Origin: an uncultured Bacilli bacterium
GTDB taxonomy: Bacteria; Bacillota_I; Bacilli_A; RF39; UBA660
Length of the DNA stretch: 12,398 nucleotides
NCBI GenBank assembly: GCA_947589375.1
Contig: CANQAO010000024.1
Location: 1-12,398, forward strand
Direction of reading: 5' to 3'
Position 1 is the stretch's first letter. The number at the start of each line of letters is the position of its first letter. Below the pieces are notes generated by a model. That model saw nothing but the letters and a program-made list of their open reading frames with translations. It did not search any database and was not told where the DNA came from. The position numbers and the translations under genes are program-made. Shown here one piece after another: positions 5,104 to 12,324 of the stretch.

Positions 5104-7189
5104 AGTATTTTTTTGAAATTGCATCCGCAATTCGCTTATTAATGTTCGATTGATGCGTAATTCGTCCATTATTATGCGATACATCTGGTGAAATTATTAT
5201 AAAAGTGACCTTTGGATTATCATATGGTGCATAAGCGGCAAAAGTCGTCGTAATCGTTTCTTTATCTACAACACCATCGTTATCGGTATCGACAAAACTT
5301 TGACTGGTTCCTGTTTTTCCGGCTGGTTTATAGGCCATATTGATATAACCGGCTCCGGTCCCATATTTTAATACGGCTTCAAAGCCTTGATGTACTCGGT
5401 CCATATATTCATCCTTCGTATCGACTTTACCTAGTTCTTCGGGTTTAATTTCATTAGTAACTTTCCCTTGTTCATATAAGCCTTTATATAAAGTTGGTTT
5501 GATTCTCGTGCCCCCATTGGCAATCGTTCCAATATACTGCGTAAGCTGAATGGGCGTATAAGTATCATACTGGCCAATGGCAAAGTCCATTAATAACCCC
5601 GCATTCATTTTTGAGCCTTTATAACCTAAACTTTCAATAGGAAGATCAATTCCTGTTTTCACCCCTAAACCAAATTGGGCGAACGTATTACGATAAGTAT
5701 TAAAAGCTTCTTTATCAATCGTTAATGGCTTATTATAACGATACTTACCCTTGCCCACTTTAATCGCCGTATAAAACTGATAGGTATTAGATGATTGGGC
5801 AATGGCCGTAATATCATTTAAGGTGCCTAATTTTTTCCATGAACATTTTTCGGGTGTCGCCGCAATTTTAATGCACGTATCTTGTCTTTTTTCACCAATT
5901 TTTAAAGCTCCGGTATTATAACCGACAATTTGGCTGGCCCCTTTTACTACTGAGCCCATAACCACAGGCGAAGTTACGATGCCCGGAGTATAATCAACTA
6001 TTTGATTATCTTTAATTTGTTTTCCAGACATGGCTAAAATTTCACCAGTATTAGGATCCGCCACAATAATAAATGAACGATTATAATATTCGGTATTAGC
6101 TTCTTTTTTAGTCGCCGCAACTTCATTTTTCAAAAGTTCTTCAACATATTTTTGCAGTTCAATATCGATCGATAAAACGATATCTTTACCTCTATAACCT
6201 TTTTCTAATAATTTATAAGAGCCATCATCCGCCACTTGATATTTATTTTTCTTACCACGTAAAAGATTTTCATATTGATATTCTAAATAACTAATGCCTA
6301 CCCGATCATCTAAACTATACCCTTTTTGAAGATAATCTTCCTTAAGTTCAGCGGGAATGCCTGATTTACTAGTAGAAACAGTTCCAATAATCGATTTAAA
6401 AACATCGCCATAAGGATATACTCTTTCCCAATCTAACTTGGTATTAATGCCGTGTAAGTGACTGATATTTTCCCCCACTAATGCATACTCTTCATCGGTA
6501 ACTCCAGTATCTTTAATTATCTTCTCATCATATGAATATCCCTTATTCATAAGGGCATAAATATAAGCAGCTTCTTTATCGATATCGCTATAAATAGCTA
6601 AATCTTCTTTCGTAACTCTCGCCATTTTTAAATTCCAAATATCATCCGCGGTTAGTTTACGTTCATCTAATTTGCGCCACTCTTCATCGGTAATTCTTTT
6701 ATTAGCTTCTTTGCGATTGCTTTTTAACCAAAAATTTTTAATATCATATTCGGTTAGTTTTTGATAGTCAACATCAATCATTTTCGCTAATTTATAAGCG
6801 ACATTTTTTTCCGTTTTAAAATCTATTTCTTTAGGTTTTTGATAATAAATAACTTTATTAGCTTTATTGTCCACAATTAATTTACCATGACGATCATAAA
6901 TGCGGCCGCGAGGCGCTGTGGGGCCTTCGATTACTTTTTGCGTTAGCTCTTTAACTTCAGCACTATAGTAATCTTTTTTAACTATTTGAACGACAAATAA
7001 ACCAATTACTAAAATTACAACCATTGCTAAAATAATGCCTGTTAAAATATTATAACGCTTTTCAATTTCCACTTTAATATCCTTATTAATTTTATAACCA
7101 TAAGAATAATGAAGGGGTTTTTTCCTTTTAAATAAAGGGCCTTTAACTAAAGATTTAATTTTTTCTTCTTTTTTCTTTCTTTTTTTCAT
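5087..7189 (-). CDS. Class B penicillin-binding protein (PBP2/SpoVD-type transpeptidase)
   Basis: This 700-residue membrane-anchored D,D-transpeptidase cross-links peptidoglycan. Layout: a very basic N-terminus, one membrane anchor (about 48-69), the N-terminal dimerisation/linker domain starting with EGPTAPRGRIYDRHGKLIV, and then the transpeptidase domain. All three active-site motifs are present: SVVK (413-416, nucleophile S413), SSN (466-468) and KTG (625-627). There are no PASTA repeats. Directly after KTGTSQSF lies DTDNDGVVDKE (634-644), which resembles a calcium-binding loop. ATG at 7187-7189 follows AGAGG; GTG at 7196-7198 overlaps that site. It is monocistronic or leads weakly into rpmG. 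Because it is next to growth genes, not spore genes, an elongation or division role is as likely as SpoVD. Confidence 0.93.
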   Translation of the reverse strand: MKKRKKKEEKIKSLVKGPLFKRKKPLHYSYGYKINKDIKVEIEKRYNILTGIILAMVVILVIGLFVVQIVKKDYYSAEVKELTQKVIEGPTAPRGRIYDRHGKLIVDNKANKVIYYQKPKEIDFKTEKNVAYKLAKMIDVDYQKLTEYDIKNFWLKSNRKEANKRITDEEWRKLDERKLTADDIWNLKMARVTKEDLAIYSDIDKEAAYIYALMNKGYSYDEKIIKDTGVTDEEYALVGENISHLHGINTKLDWERVYPYGDVFKSIIGTVSTSKSGIPAELKEDYLQKGYSLDDRVGISYLEYQYENLLRGKKNKYQVADDGSYKLLEKGYRGKDIVLSIDIELQKYVEELLKNEVAATKKEANTEYYNRSFIIVADPNTGEILAMSGKQIKDNQIVDYTPGIVTSPVVMGSVVKGASQIVGYNTGALKIGEKRQDTCIKIAATPEKCSWKKLGTLNDITAIAQSSNTYQFYTAIKVGKGKYRYNKPLTIDKEAFNTYRNTFAQFGLGVKTGIDLPIESLGYKGSKMNAGLLMDFAIGQYDTYTPIQLTQYIGTIANGGTRIKPTLYKGLYEQGKVTNEIKPEELGKVDTKDEYMDRVHQGFEAVLKYGTGAGYINMAYKPAGKTGTSQSFVDTDNDGVVDKETITTTFAAYAPYDNPKVTFIIISPDVSHNNGRITHQSNINKRIADAISKKYFEFYK

Positions 7190-7208
7190 CACAAGCACCT
7201 CTTTTAAT

Positions 7209-7235
7209 AACCCATACTCCTAAATTACATATACT
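7209..7235 (+). promoter_or_regulatory. Possible sigma-K-type promoter of the DUF2624-like gene
   Basis: AAC (7209-7211), 16 bases, CATATACT (7228-7235) fits the mother-cell sigma-K pattern MAC-N16-CATANNNTA except for the last base. A sigma-A -35 is not visible, and no sigma-E -35 fits. The leader would start near AGGAGG (7242-7247). This is a pattern match only. Confidence 0.25.
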
Positions 7236-7252
7236 TAAAGTAGGAGGTATTT

Positions 7253-7516
7253 ATGAATAGTTTAGTGGGACAATACATAAATAAATTAACCACCAATAAT
7301 ATAAACGATTTTGCCTTAAAAAACAATATTAAATTAAATGAAAAAGAATTAAATGTTCTTTTAGATGTGGCTAAAAAGCATTATCCAGAACTTTTAGAAG
7401 GTAATTCTAAAGAAGTGGAAGCTTATTTAAAAGATCATTTAACTGATGAAAACTATGAAAAAGTTGTTAATTTATACTATGAATATCAAGCAAAATATCA
7501 AGGCTATTTAAAATAA
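7253..7516 (+). CDS. Small DUF2624-like (YqfT-like) protein
   Basis: This 87-residue, soluble, probably all-helical protein has no membrane segment. It resembles DUF2624/YqfT in length and in two patterns: an N-terminal '...INKLTTNNINDFALKNNI' helix, where YqfT has 'KINTITPAELLKYAKQYNI', and a C-terminal 'DENYEKVVNLYYEYQ' helix. In B. subtilis yqfT lies next to nfo (yqfS), as here, but this copy is on the opposite strand and converges on nfo. Its last 13 bases overlap the end of nfo. ATG at 7253 follows AGTAGGAGGT, a strong ribosome site, so it is a real gene. It is divergent from the pbp gene. Its function is not known in any organism that I can name. Confidence 0.7.
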   Translation: MNSLVGQYINKLTTNNINDFALKNNIKLNEKELNVLLDVAKKHYPELLEGNSKEVEAYLKDHLTDENYEKVVNLYYEYQAKYQGYLK

Positions 7517-8421
7517 GTTCGAATATCGTCTAATAAATTAGGATTCATTTTTTTGGCTTTGATCATTTCGATTTCCTGTTTGTATGGTGGATAAGTACGA
7601 TCTTTCGCACCATCTTCTAAAGAAATATAAGGAGTTTCTAAAATTTTAGGAATTCCTTTTAATTTGTCATGATAAATAATTTTCATTAAATTATCAAAAC
7701 CAATGGTTCCAAGACCAATATTTTCATGACGATCTTTATGCGCGGCCATGACATTTTTACTATCGTTAATATGCATGCAGGCTAGTTTATTTAAGCCAAT
7801 TACTTCATCAAATTCTTTTAACACTTTATCAAAATCATTTAAATTATAACCCGCATCGTTGATGTGGCATGTATCTAAACACACCATCACTCTATTTTGA
7901 TATTTAAGGCCTTCGATAATTTCCTTAATTTCTTCAAAAGTCGTACCGACTTCCGTACCCTTGCCAGCCATGGTTTCTAAACAAATAATGGGACCTTCCT
8001 CGGTATCTAAAACTGCATTTAAGGCTGTAATAATATTTTGAATGCCCTCATCAGTGCCTAAACCAACATGACTGCCAGGATGAAGGACAATTTTATCTAT
8101 TCCTAGTTCCTCACTTCTTTTTAATTCTTGTTTTAAAAAATTAATACTGAAATTAAATTTATCTAAATCTTTGTTGTTAGCTAAATTAATAATGTAAGGA
8201 GCATGAACAATGACATTTTTAATATCGATGCCATTTTCCTTCATTAATTTATGAGCCTTTAAGGTTAAATCTTTATCGATAGCGCTTCTAATCGTGTTTT
8301 GCGGCGCACCAGTATAAAACATAAAAGTGTTGGCGCCATAACTTAAAGCTTCTTTAACACTTCCCAGTAATCCATCATTATTAGTATAAGAAACGTGGCT
8401 TCCTATTATTAAATCTTCCAT
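7504..8421 (-). CDS. nfo: Endonuclease IV (AP endonuclease)
   Basis: This 305-residue endonuclease IV cuts DNA 5' to abasic sites in base excision repair and protects spore DNA in B. subtilis. All nine zinc ligands of the TIM-barrel family are visible: H73, H114, E149, D183, H186, H217, D230, H232 and E262. They lie in the motifs IVHAPY, LHPGSHVG, ICLETMAGKG, CLDTCHINDAGYN, CMHIND, KDRHENIGLGTIG and ILETP. ATG at 8419-8421 follows AGAGGTGATA; a GTG at 8430 overlaps that site. An extended -10 (TGGTATGAT, -10 at 8438-8443) lies upstream but so close that it would cut into the ribosome site, so it is not called. Transcription from the spoIIP side across the 47-base gap is also possible. Confidence 0.98.
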   Translation of the reverse strand: MEDLIIGSHVSYTNNDGLLGSVKEALSYGANTFMFYTGAPQNTIRSAIDKDLTLKAHKLMKENGIDIKNVIVHAPYIINLANNKDLDKFNFSINFLKQELKRSEELGIDKIVLHPGSHVGLGTDEGIQNIITALNAVLDTEEGPIICLETMAGKGTEVGTTFEEIKEIIEGLKYQNRVMVCLDTCHINDAGYNLNDFDKVLKEFDEVIGLNKLACMHINDSKNVMAAHKDRHENIGLGTIGFDNLMKIIYHDKLKGIPKILETPYISLEDGAKDRTYPPYKQEIEMIKAKKMNPNLLDDIRTYFK

Positions 8422-8468
8422 TTTTATCACCTCTTACATCATACCACATTTCTTCTATATATTAAAGA

Positions 8469-8798
8469 TTACTCAGCTAAATCAGCTAAAAATTTAAAGC
8501 TTACTTTGACGACTTTATTCACTCCTTTTTCCATAGTTTCGGAAACTTTTAAGCCTATATTGGATATTTTATTTTGATAATTCCTTTCGTTTTTCTTTAA
8601 ATACTTAGTTAAATTGACATTTTTACCAGCCGCGACATCAGCTTCAAATTTTTCAATTTGTTTTGCCGTTAAGGCCACTTGTTTGCGATTTTCATATTCA
8701 ATATAACCAGCACTTTTGGAAACATAAATTGCCATAAAAGTCACAAATAAAGTGAGAAATAAAAAACGAAAGATTTTTTTTAAATGTTTACGCGCCAC
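8469..8798 (-). CDS. YqxA-like single-pass membrane protein downstream of spoIIP
   Basis: This 109-residue protein has a basic N-terminus and one membrane segment (about 7-29), followed by a charged, mostly helical domain outside the cytoplasm that ends in KVVKVSFKFLADLAE. Sequence identity to a named family is not obvious to me. The position directly after spoIIP in a gpr-spoIIP order is that of B. subtilis yqxA (DUF3679), which has the same size and topology. A GTG at 8796-8798 lies 7 bases after GGAG (8806-8809) and is preferred; the ATG at 8804 would be only one base from that site. It overlaps the end of spoIIP by 11 bases, so translation is coupled, which suggests a role in the same engulfment step. 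The function is inferred only. Confidence 0.75.
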   Translation of the reverse strand: MARKHLKKIFRFLFLTLFVTFMAIYVSKSAGYIEYENRKQVALTAKQIEKFEADVAAGKNVNLTKYLKKNERNYQNKISNIGLKVSETMEKGVNKVVKVSFKFLADLAE

Positions 8799-9747
8799 TG
8801 ACATACTCCGTAATTATTGGGCTTAAAAGTTCAATGGTATTTAAAACTTCATCAATGGTATTCGTATCAGAGCCAATCTCAATTAAAGTGATTTTTGGAC
8901 TTAAATCTTGATTATAAACGCCATTATTACCACGACCACCTTTAATTAACACGCCTCTAGTTAAAGTTGGATATTTTTCTTTGATCATATCATTTAATTT
9001 ATTGGTTAAATCTAAATTTTGTTCATAACTATCATATTCATTACCAACGACAAATACTAATTTCGCACATGATTTATTATTAATTTTGACTGTGGATTTC
9101 TCTTTAGGAATGCTGTCACGATGAAGATCGATAATTAATTTTAAACTAGGATTAGCCGTAATAGTTTTGGTAATAAATTCTCTACTCGCTTTATAGCTAC
9201 TAGCGTGATTCATGTTATTTAAATTCATATAATCGATTAAATTATCTTCTAAAACTAAAGTATTAATATCCGCTTTTTCTAATCTGTCTTCTAAAATATA
9301 TGAAGCCATCATGACCCCGGGTTTTATATTATATGGTTTTAAGGCATCACCTTGATAGCCTTCACTTTGATGGGAATTATAAATATAAACTAATGGTGGC
9401 GTTTCAATTTTGGAAGCGGGCTCGTCTATTTTTGGATTACTAACATATCCTGTATTTTCAGTTTTATTAGCCTTAAAATGGAAAGTATTTTCTAAAATAC
9501 TAACTGGCTCATTGATATCAAAAACATAAGCAAACATTTTATTTAATAAATTATTAGCTTTTTTTTCATAAAGCATATGATAATTAGAATCTGCCAGCAA
9601 GCCTTTGATAAAATCTTCATTGGTATTAGCTAGTTTCACATTCATTATTATATTATAAGATACTTGATAGCCAACAAAAACTAAAAAGGCATATAACAAA
9701 ATTCGAAATTTAAATTTTCTTTTTTTAATAGTTTTAACTTTTTTCAT
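8788..9747 (-). CDS. spoIIP: Stage II sporulation protein P (engulfment amidase/endopeptidase)
   Basis: This 319-residue SpoIIP is a membrane-anchored zinc amidase and endopeptidase that, with SpoIID and SpoIIM, degrades septal peptidoglycan during engulfment. The anchor lies at about 14-36. The amidase domain shows VYIYNSHQSEGY (H126), IIDLHRDSIP (H209) and NQDLSPKITLIEIGS (E290), the expected zinc ligands. The region 40-115 is a variable linker. It is somewhat shorter than the B. subtilis protein (401 residues), mainly in the linker. ATG at 9745-9747 follows GGGGTGA. It is separated from gpr by a terminator and preceded by a sigma-E-like promoter, fitting mother-cell expression. Confidence 0.96.
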   Translation of the reverse strand: MKKVKTIKKRKFKFRILLYAFLVFVGYQVSYNIIMNVKLANTNEDFIKGLLADSNYHMLYEKKANNLLNKMFAYVFDINEPVSILENTFHFKANKTENTGYVSNPKIDEPASKIETPPLVYIYNSHQSEGYQGDALKPYNIKPGVMMASYILEDRLEKADINTLVLEDNLIDYMNLNNMNHASSYKASREFITKTITANPSLKLIIDLHRDSIPKEKSTVKINNKSCAKLVFVVGNEYDSYEQNLDLTNKLNDMIKEKYPTLTRGVLIKGGRGNNGVYNQDLSPKITLIEIGSDTNTIDEVLNTIELLSPIITEYVSGA

Positions 9748-9769
9748 GATTTCACCCCACTTTATCTAA

Positions 9770-9799
9770 ATTATATGAAGCTTAATTTAAATAAAATGT
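9770..9799 (-). promoter_or_regulatory. Possible sigma-E-type promoter of spoIIP
   Basis: On the minus strand CATATAAT (9770-9777) matches the sigma-E -10 with one mismatch. ACATTTT (9793-9799), 15 bases upstream, matches 5 of 7 positions of the -35. The -10 contains TATAAT, but no sigma-A -35 is seen 17 bases upstream. B. subtilis spoIIP is sigma-E dependent. Confidence 0.4.
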
Positions 9800-9817
9800 A
9801 GAATTAAAGTTTTTAGT

Positions 9818-9848
9818 AAAAAAAATAGATAACTTTAAAATTATCCAT
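9818..9848 (-). terminator. Intrinsic terminator of gpr, overlapping its stop codon
   Basis: On the minus strand ATGGATAAT (9840-9848) pairs with GTTATCTAT (9825-9833) around TTTAAA, giving 9 pairs of which two are G-T. A run of seven T residues (9818-9824) follows the stem. The gpr stop (9841-9843) lies in the stem. Confidence 0.65.
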
Positions 9849-10848
9849 TTTGAACATTTTTGTGTAAAGTATTATTAATACCCCCACTAATCACATCGGC
9901 GATTTTTTCCACGATAAAGTCTTCTTCTTTGGGCGTAACCATTAAATTATAACCAATTGGATTTAAAATTTCATAAATTAAAGATTTTACTTCTGCATTA
10001 TTTAAAGAGCCAACTAGGCCAAACAAATTTTTTTTATCATCTTCAAGCAATTTAGCATCATGTTTTAAATAATTAACGCCAAATTTTAATTTTTGGGCAG
10101 GATTATTATAGTTTTCCTTATTATAAGCAAAATGTTTATACATATAATTAATGGTATCACTGACAATCGAAGCCGCATCGACCACGGTTGGAACGCCAAT
10201 GGCAATGACCGGTACACCAACGGTATCTTTACTAATTTCTTTTCTTTTATTGCCTACTCCGCTACCTGGATTGATCCCCGCCGTAGTCATTTGAATTGTT
10301 TTATTTACTCTTTCAATGGAACTAGAAGCTAAAGCATCAATGGTAATAATAAAATCCGGCTTAACTGTTTCCACTATTCCTTTAATTAAGTCACTAGTTT
10401 CAATGCCGGTTTCACCCATAACGCCAGGAGATATCGCCCATACTCTGCGAAAGCCTTCTTCCAGTTCGCCATATAAATACAAATGATTAGTCACAATGGT
10501 TTTCGTTATCACTAAAGGTCCCACCGCATCAGGGGTTGTTTTTTCATTTCCAAGGCCAATAACTAAACACGTATGTTCCTCATTTATACCAATGGTTTTA
10601 AACATTTTAGTAAGTTCTTCACTAAAAATAGTTTTTATTTGCTCTTTATTATCATAATCTGTAATGTCGGGAAATTCAATTGTGACATAATTGCCGGCTT
10701 TTTTGCCAATTTCTTTCCCTTGATTATCATCTAAAGTAATGTCAGTAATGGTAACATCGCCGATTTTCCTTGACTTTGATTCGCTTACTAATTCAATAGC
10801 TAAATCGGTACGAATTTCAAATTTATTTAAATCTATTTCATGACTCAT
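9841..10848 (-). CDS. gpr: GPR, spore germination protease
   Basis: This 335-residue GPR is the aspartate-type protease (family A25) that degrades small acid-soluble spore proteins during germination. It is made in the forespore as a zymogen with a short N-terminal propeptide; the segment MSHEIDLNKFEIRTDLAIEL fits that pro-region and its junction. The active-site aspartates are probably D107 in KTTPDAVGPL and D171 in ITIDALASS. Other family blocks are GLGNEKT, ISPGVMGETG, INPGSGVGN and VPVIAIGVPTVVDA. ATG at 10846-10848 follows AGGTGATA; a GTG at 10857 overlaps that site. It is divergent from rpsT and upstream of spoIIP, as in B. subtilis. It is slightly shorter than the usual ~370 residues. 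Confidence 0.97.
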   Translation of the reverse strand: MSHEIDLNKFEIRTDLAIELVSESKSRKIGDVTITDITLDDNQGKEIGKKAGNYVTIEFPDITDYDNKEQIKTIFSEELTKMFKTIGINEEHTCLVIGLGNEKTTPDAVGPLVITKTIVTNHLYLYGELEEGFRRVWAISPGVMGETGIETSDLIKGIVETVKPDFIITIDALASSSIERVNKTIQMTTAGINPGSGVGNKRKEISKDTVGVPVIAIGVPTVVDAASIVSDTINYMYKHFAYNKENYNNPAQKLKFGVNYLKHDAKLLEDDKKNLFGLVGSLNNAEVKSLIYEILNPIGYNLMVTPKEEDFIVEKIADVISGGINNTLHKNVQNG

Positions 10849-10865
10849 TTCTATCACCTATTAAC

Positions 10866-10875
10866 TATTTTTACC
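10866..10875 (-). promoter_or_regulatory. Possible sigma-F-type -10 box of gpr
   Basis: On the minus strand GGTAAAAATA fits the sigma-F -10 consensus GGNRANANTW at every position. The -35 is poor: GCAATA lies about 15 bases upstream where GYWTA is expected. B. subtilis gpr is made by sigma-F and sigma-G in the forespore, which agrees. The leader would be very short. Confidence 0.35.
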
Positions 10876-10892
10876 AAAAATACTTATTTTTA

Positions 10893-10921
10893 TTGCTTTT
10901 TTGTTCATTTTTTGTTAAAAT
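10893..10921 (+). promoter_or_regulatory. Sigma-A-type promoter of rpsT
   Basis: TTGCTT (10893-10898), 17 bases, TAAAAT (10916-10921), about 32 bases before the rpsT start and 14 bases before its GGAGGTGA ribosome site. It is divergent from the gpr promoter region. Confidence 0.7.
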
Positions 10922-10952
10922 GTATTTACAAGTGCGGCTTGGAGGTGAAATT

Positions 10953-11216
10953 ATGGCCAATATGAAAAATGCAAAAAAAAGAATTAGAGTAAATATTAAA
11001 AAACAAACTCGCAACAATAGTTATCTAGCTAGTATGAAAACAGCAATTAAAAATGTTGAAAGAGCTGTTGCCGCTAAAGATAAAGGCAAAGCTGAAGAAG
11101 CCTTAAAAGTGGCAATTAAAAGAATCGACAAAGGTACTGGCGCTCACGTTGTTGCTAAAAATAAATGTGCCCGTGAAAAATCAAGATTAGCCAAAAAAGT
11201 AAATCAAATGAGTTAA
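10953..11216 (+). CDS. rpsT: Ribosomal protein S20
   Basis: This 87-residue S20 is a basic three-helix protein that binds 16S rRNA in the small subunit. Typical features are the N-terminal MANMKNAKKRIRVNIKKQ, the central SYLASMKTAIKNVERAV and the C-terminal KGTGAHVVAKNKCAREKSRL. ATG at 10953 follows GGAGGTGA; longer upstream readings cross the promoter. It is divergent from gpr, a pairing conserved in B. subtilis. It is a single-gene transcript with its own promoter and terminator. Confidence 0.98.
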   Translation: MANMKNAKKRIRVNIKKQTRNNSYLASMKTAIKNVERAVAAKDKGKAEEALKVAIKRIDKGTGAHVVAKNKCAREKSRLAKKVNQMS

Positions 11217-11232
11217 TTTGATTTTTTTTTTT
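11201..11232 (+). terminator. Intrinsic terminator of rpsT, overlapping its stop codon
   Basis: AAATCAAAT pairs with ATTTGATTT (11201-11209 with 11216-11224) around GAGTTA, followed by a T run to 11232. The stop TAA (11214-11216) lies in the loop and the first base of the right arm. The next gene starts 148 bases after rpsT. Confidence 0.8.
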
Positions 11233-11329
11233 GATATAAGAGGAAAGTTAAAATTTATTTTGGTTTTTATCCTTTGTCGGAATTTGTTTTAAAAATTTTT
11301 TAAGTTTATATATAAATTAATCAGAAATA

Positions 11330-11338
11330 TGTTATAAT
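11330..11338 (+). promoter_or_regulatory. Extended -10 promoter of the transglutaminase-like gene
   Basis: TGTTATAAT is a full extended -10 (TGNTATAAT), 25 bases before the gene start. No good -35 lies 16-18 bases upstream; the region is AT-rich. The rest of the gap 11233-11330 shows no further structure that I can support. Confidence 0.55.
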
Positions 11339-11363
11339 TTTAATATAAGAAAGGTGGCTATAC

Positions 11364-12296
11364 ATGAAAAAACATAAATTACACATCTCAACTTTAATTT
11401 TATTAGTGTTATTAATTGTGTGCTTTTTATATCGCACTGAAATTGTCACTTTTGTCATGAGTACAGCAACAGAATATGCCACCGTAAATAAACCAGACAA
11501 TAATAACTATACTAATGATTATACTTTTGATTTTGTTAAAACCACTGATAATTTCCATGTTAAAAATGCGCAGGATATTAAAGATGTTATTTTCACTTTT
11601 TTAAATTCGGGTAATGAAGAATTTACCTTCTACTGCTCTAAAGAATATAAAAATTGTATGAAAGATTTAAAATCTATTTCTGAAAATCAAATTTTATTAT
11701 CGGTTATTAATAACATGGTATCGCCATTTAATAGTTATCAAAAATTATATGTCACTACCAATACTTATGGCAAAGTCATAATTCAAATTGATAAACTTTA
11801 TACAAAAGAAGATATTACTAATATAAATAAAAAAATGGATGAAATTAAATCTGAAATTATTAAAGATAATATGTCTTTAGAAGAAAAAATCAAAGCTTTT
11901 CACGATTATTTAATTAACCATTCAGCTTATGATGAAGTAAGAGCGGCCAAAATTGAAAACAACGATAAAACCGAGTATCAGTATAATTCCCACAAAGCTA
12001 CGGGGCCTTTATTAGAAGGTATGGCTTTGTGTAGTGGATATAGTGACGCTATGAAAATCTTCTTAGACCAGATGCATATTAAAAATTATAAAATATCCAA
12101 TGACAATCACATTTGGAATTTTGTATATTTAAATGATAAATGGTTACATTTAGATTTAACTTGGGATGACCCTGTCACCACTGATAAAAGTAATGTCTTA
12201 CTCCACAAATTTTTCTTGATTGATACTAATACTCTATTAAAACTAGATACTACTAATCACAATTTTAATCCCGAATATTATCCAGAAACAAAATAG
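11364..12296 (+). CDS. Membrane-anchored or secreted transglutaminase-like protein
   Basis: This 310-residue protein has an N-terminal membrane segment or signal anchor (about 9-31), an extracytoplasmic spacer, and a transglutaminase-like domain (about 170-280). The cysteine protease-type triad is visible: C223 in ALCSGYSDAMKIFL, H249 in NDNHIWNFVYLNDKW and D264 in HLDLTWDDP. This is the pattern of the 'transglutaminase-like superfamily' proteins of Bacillota, whose substrates are mostly unknown and may be wall or surface proteins. The N-terminal part (40-170) has no motif I recognise. ATG at 11364 follows AAAGGTGG. It stands alone, with its own promoter and a strong terminator, next to the edge Rpn-type gene. 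The domain call is firm; the substrate is not known. Confidence 0.88.
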   Translation: MKKHKLHISTLILLVLLIVCFLYRTEIVTFVMSTATEYATVNKPDNNNYTNDYTFDFVKTTDNFHVKNAQDIKDVIFTFLNSGNEEFTFYCSKEYKNCMKDLKSISENQILLSVINNMVSPFNSYQKLYVTTNTYGKVIIQIDKLYTKEDITNINKKMDEIKSEIIKDNMSLEEKIKAFHDYLINHSAYDEVRAAKIENNDKTEYQYNSHKATGPLLEGMALCSGYSDAMKIFLDQMHIKNYKISNDNHIWNFVYLNDKWLHLDLTWDDPVTTDKSNVLLHKFFLIDTNTLLKLDTTNHNFNPEYYPETK

Positions 12297-12314
12297 CCCT
12301 TAAAGGCTATTTTT
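12290..12314. terminator. Bidirectional terminator between the transglutaminase-like gene and the right-edge gene
   Basis: A perfect 9-base-pair stem, AAAATAGCC (12290-12298) and GGCTATTTT (12305-12313), has a CTTAAA loop and T runs on both strands. The TAG stop (12294-12296) of the left gene lies in the stem. It can serve both converging genes. Confidence 0.85.
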
Positions 12315-12324
12315 GTTTACAAAT

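Noticed and set aside
8438..8465. Extended -10 promoter for nfo (TGGTATGAT)
   Set aside because: Its predicted start would fall within the Shine-Dalgarno sequence of nfo, so it is unlikely to make a translatable message.
8470..8500. Tandem TTTAGCTGA near the end of the YqxA-like gene
   Set aside because: Two copies of a 9-base unit encode LADLAE and look like coincidence.
10093..10332. Plus-strand frame inside gpr
   Set aside because: It is antisense to conserved GPR motifs and lacks a ribosome site.
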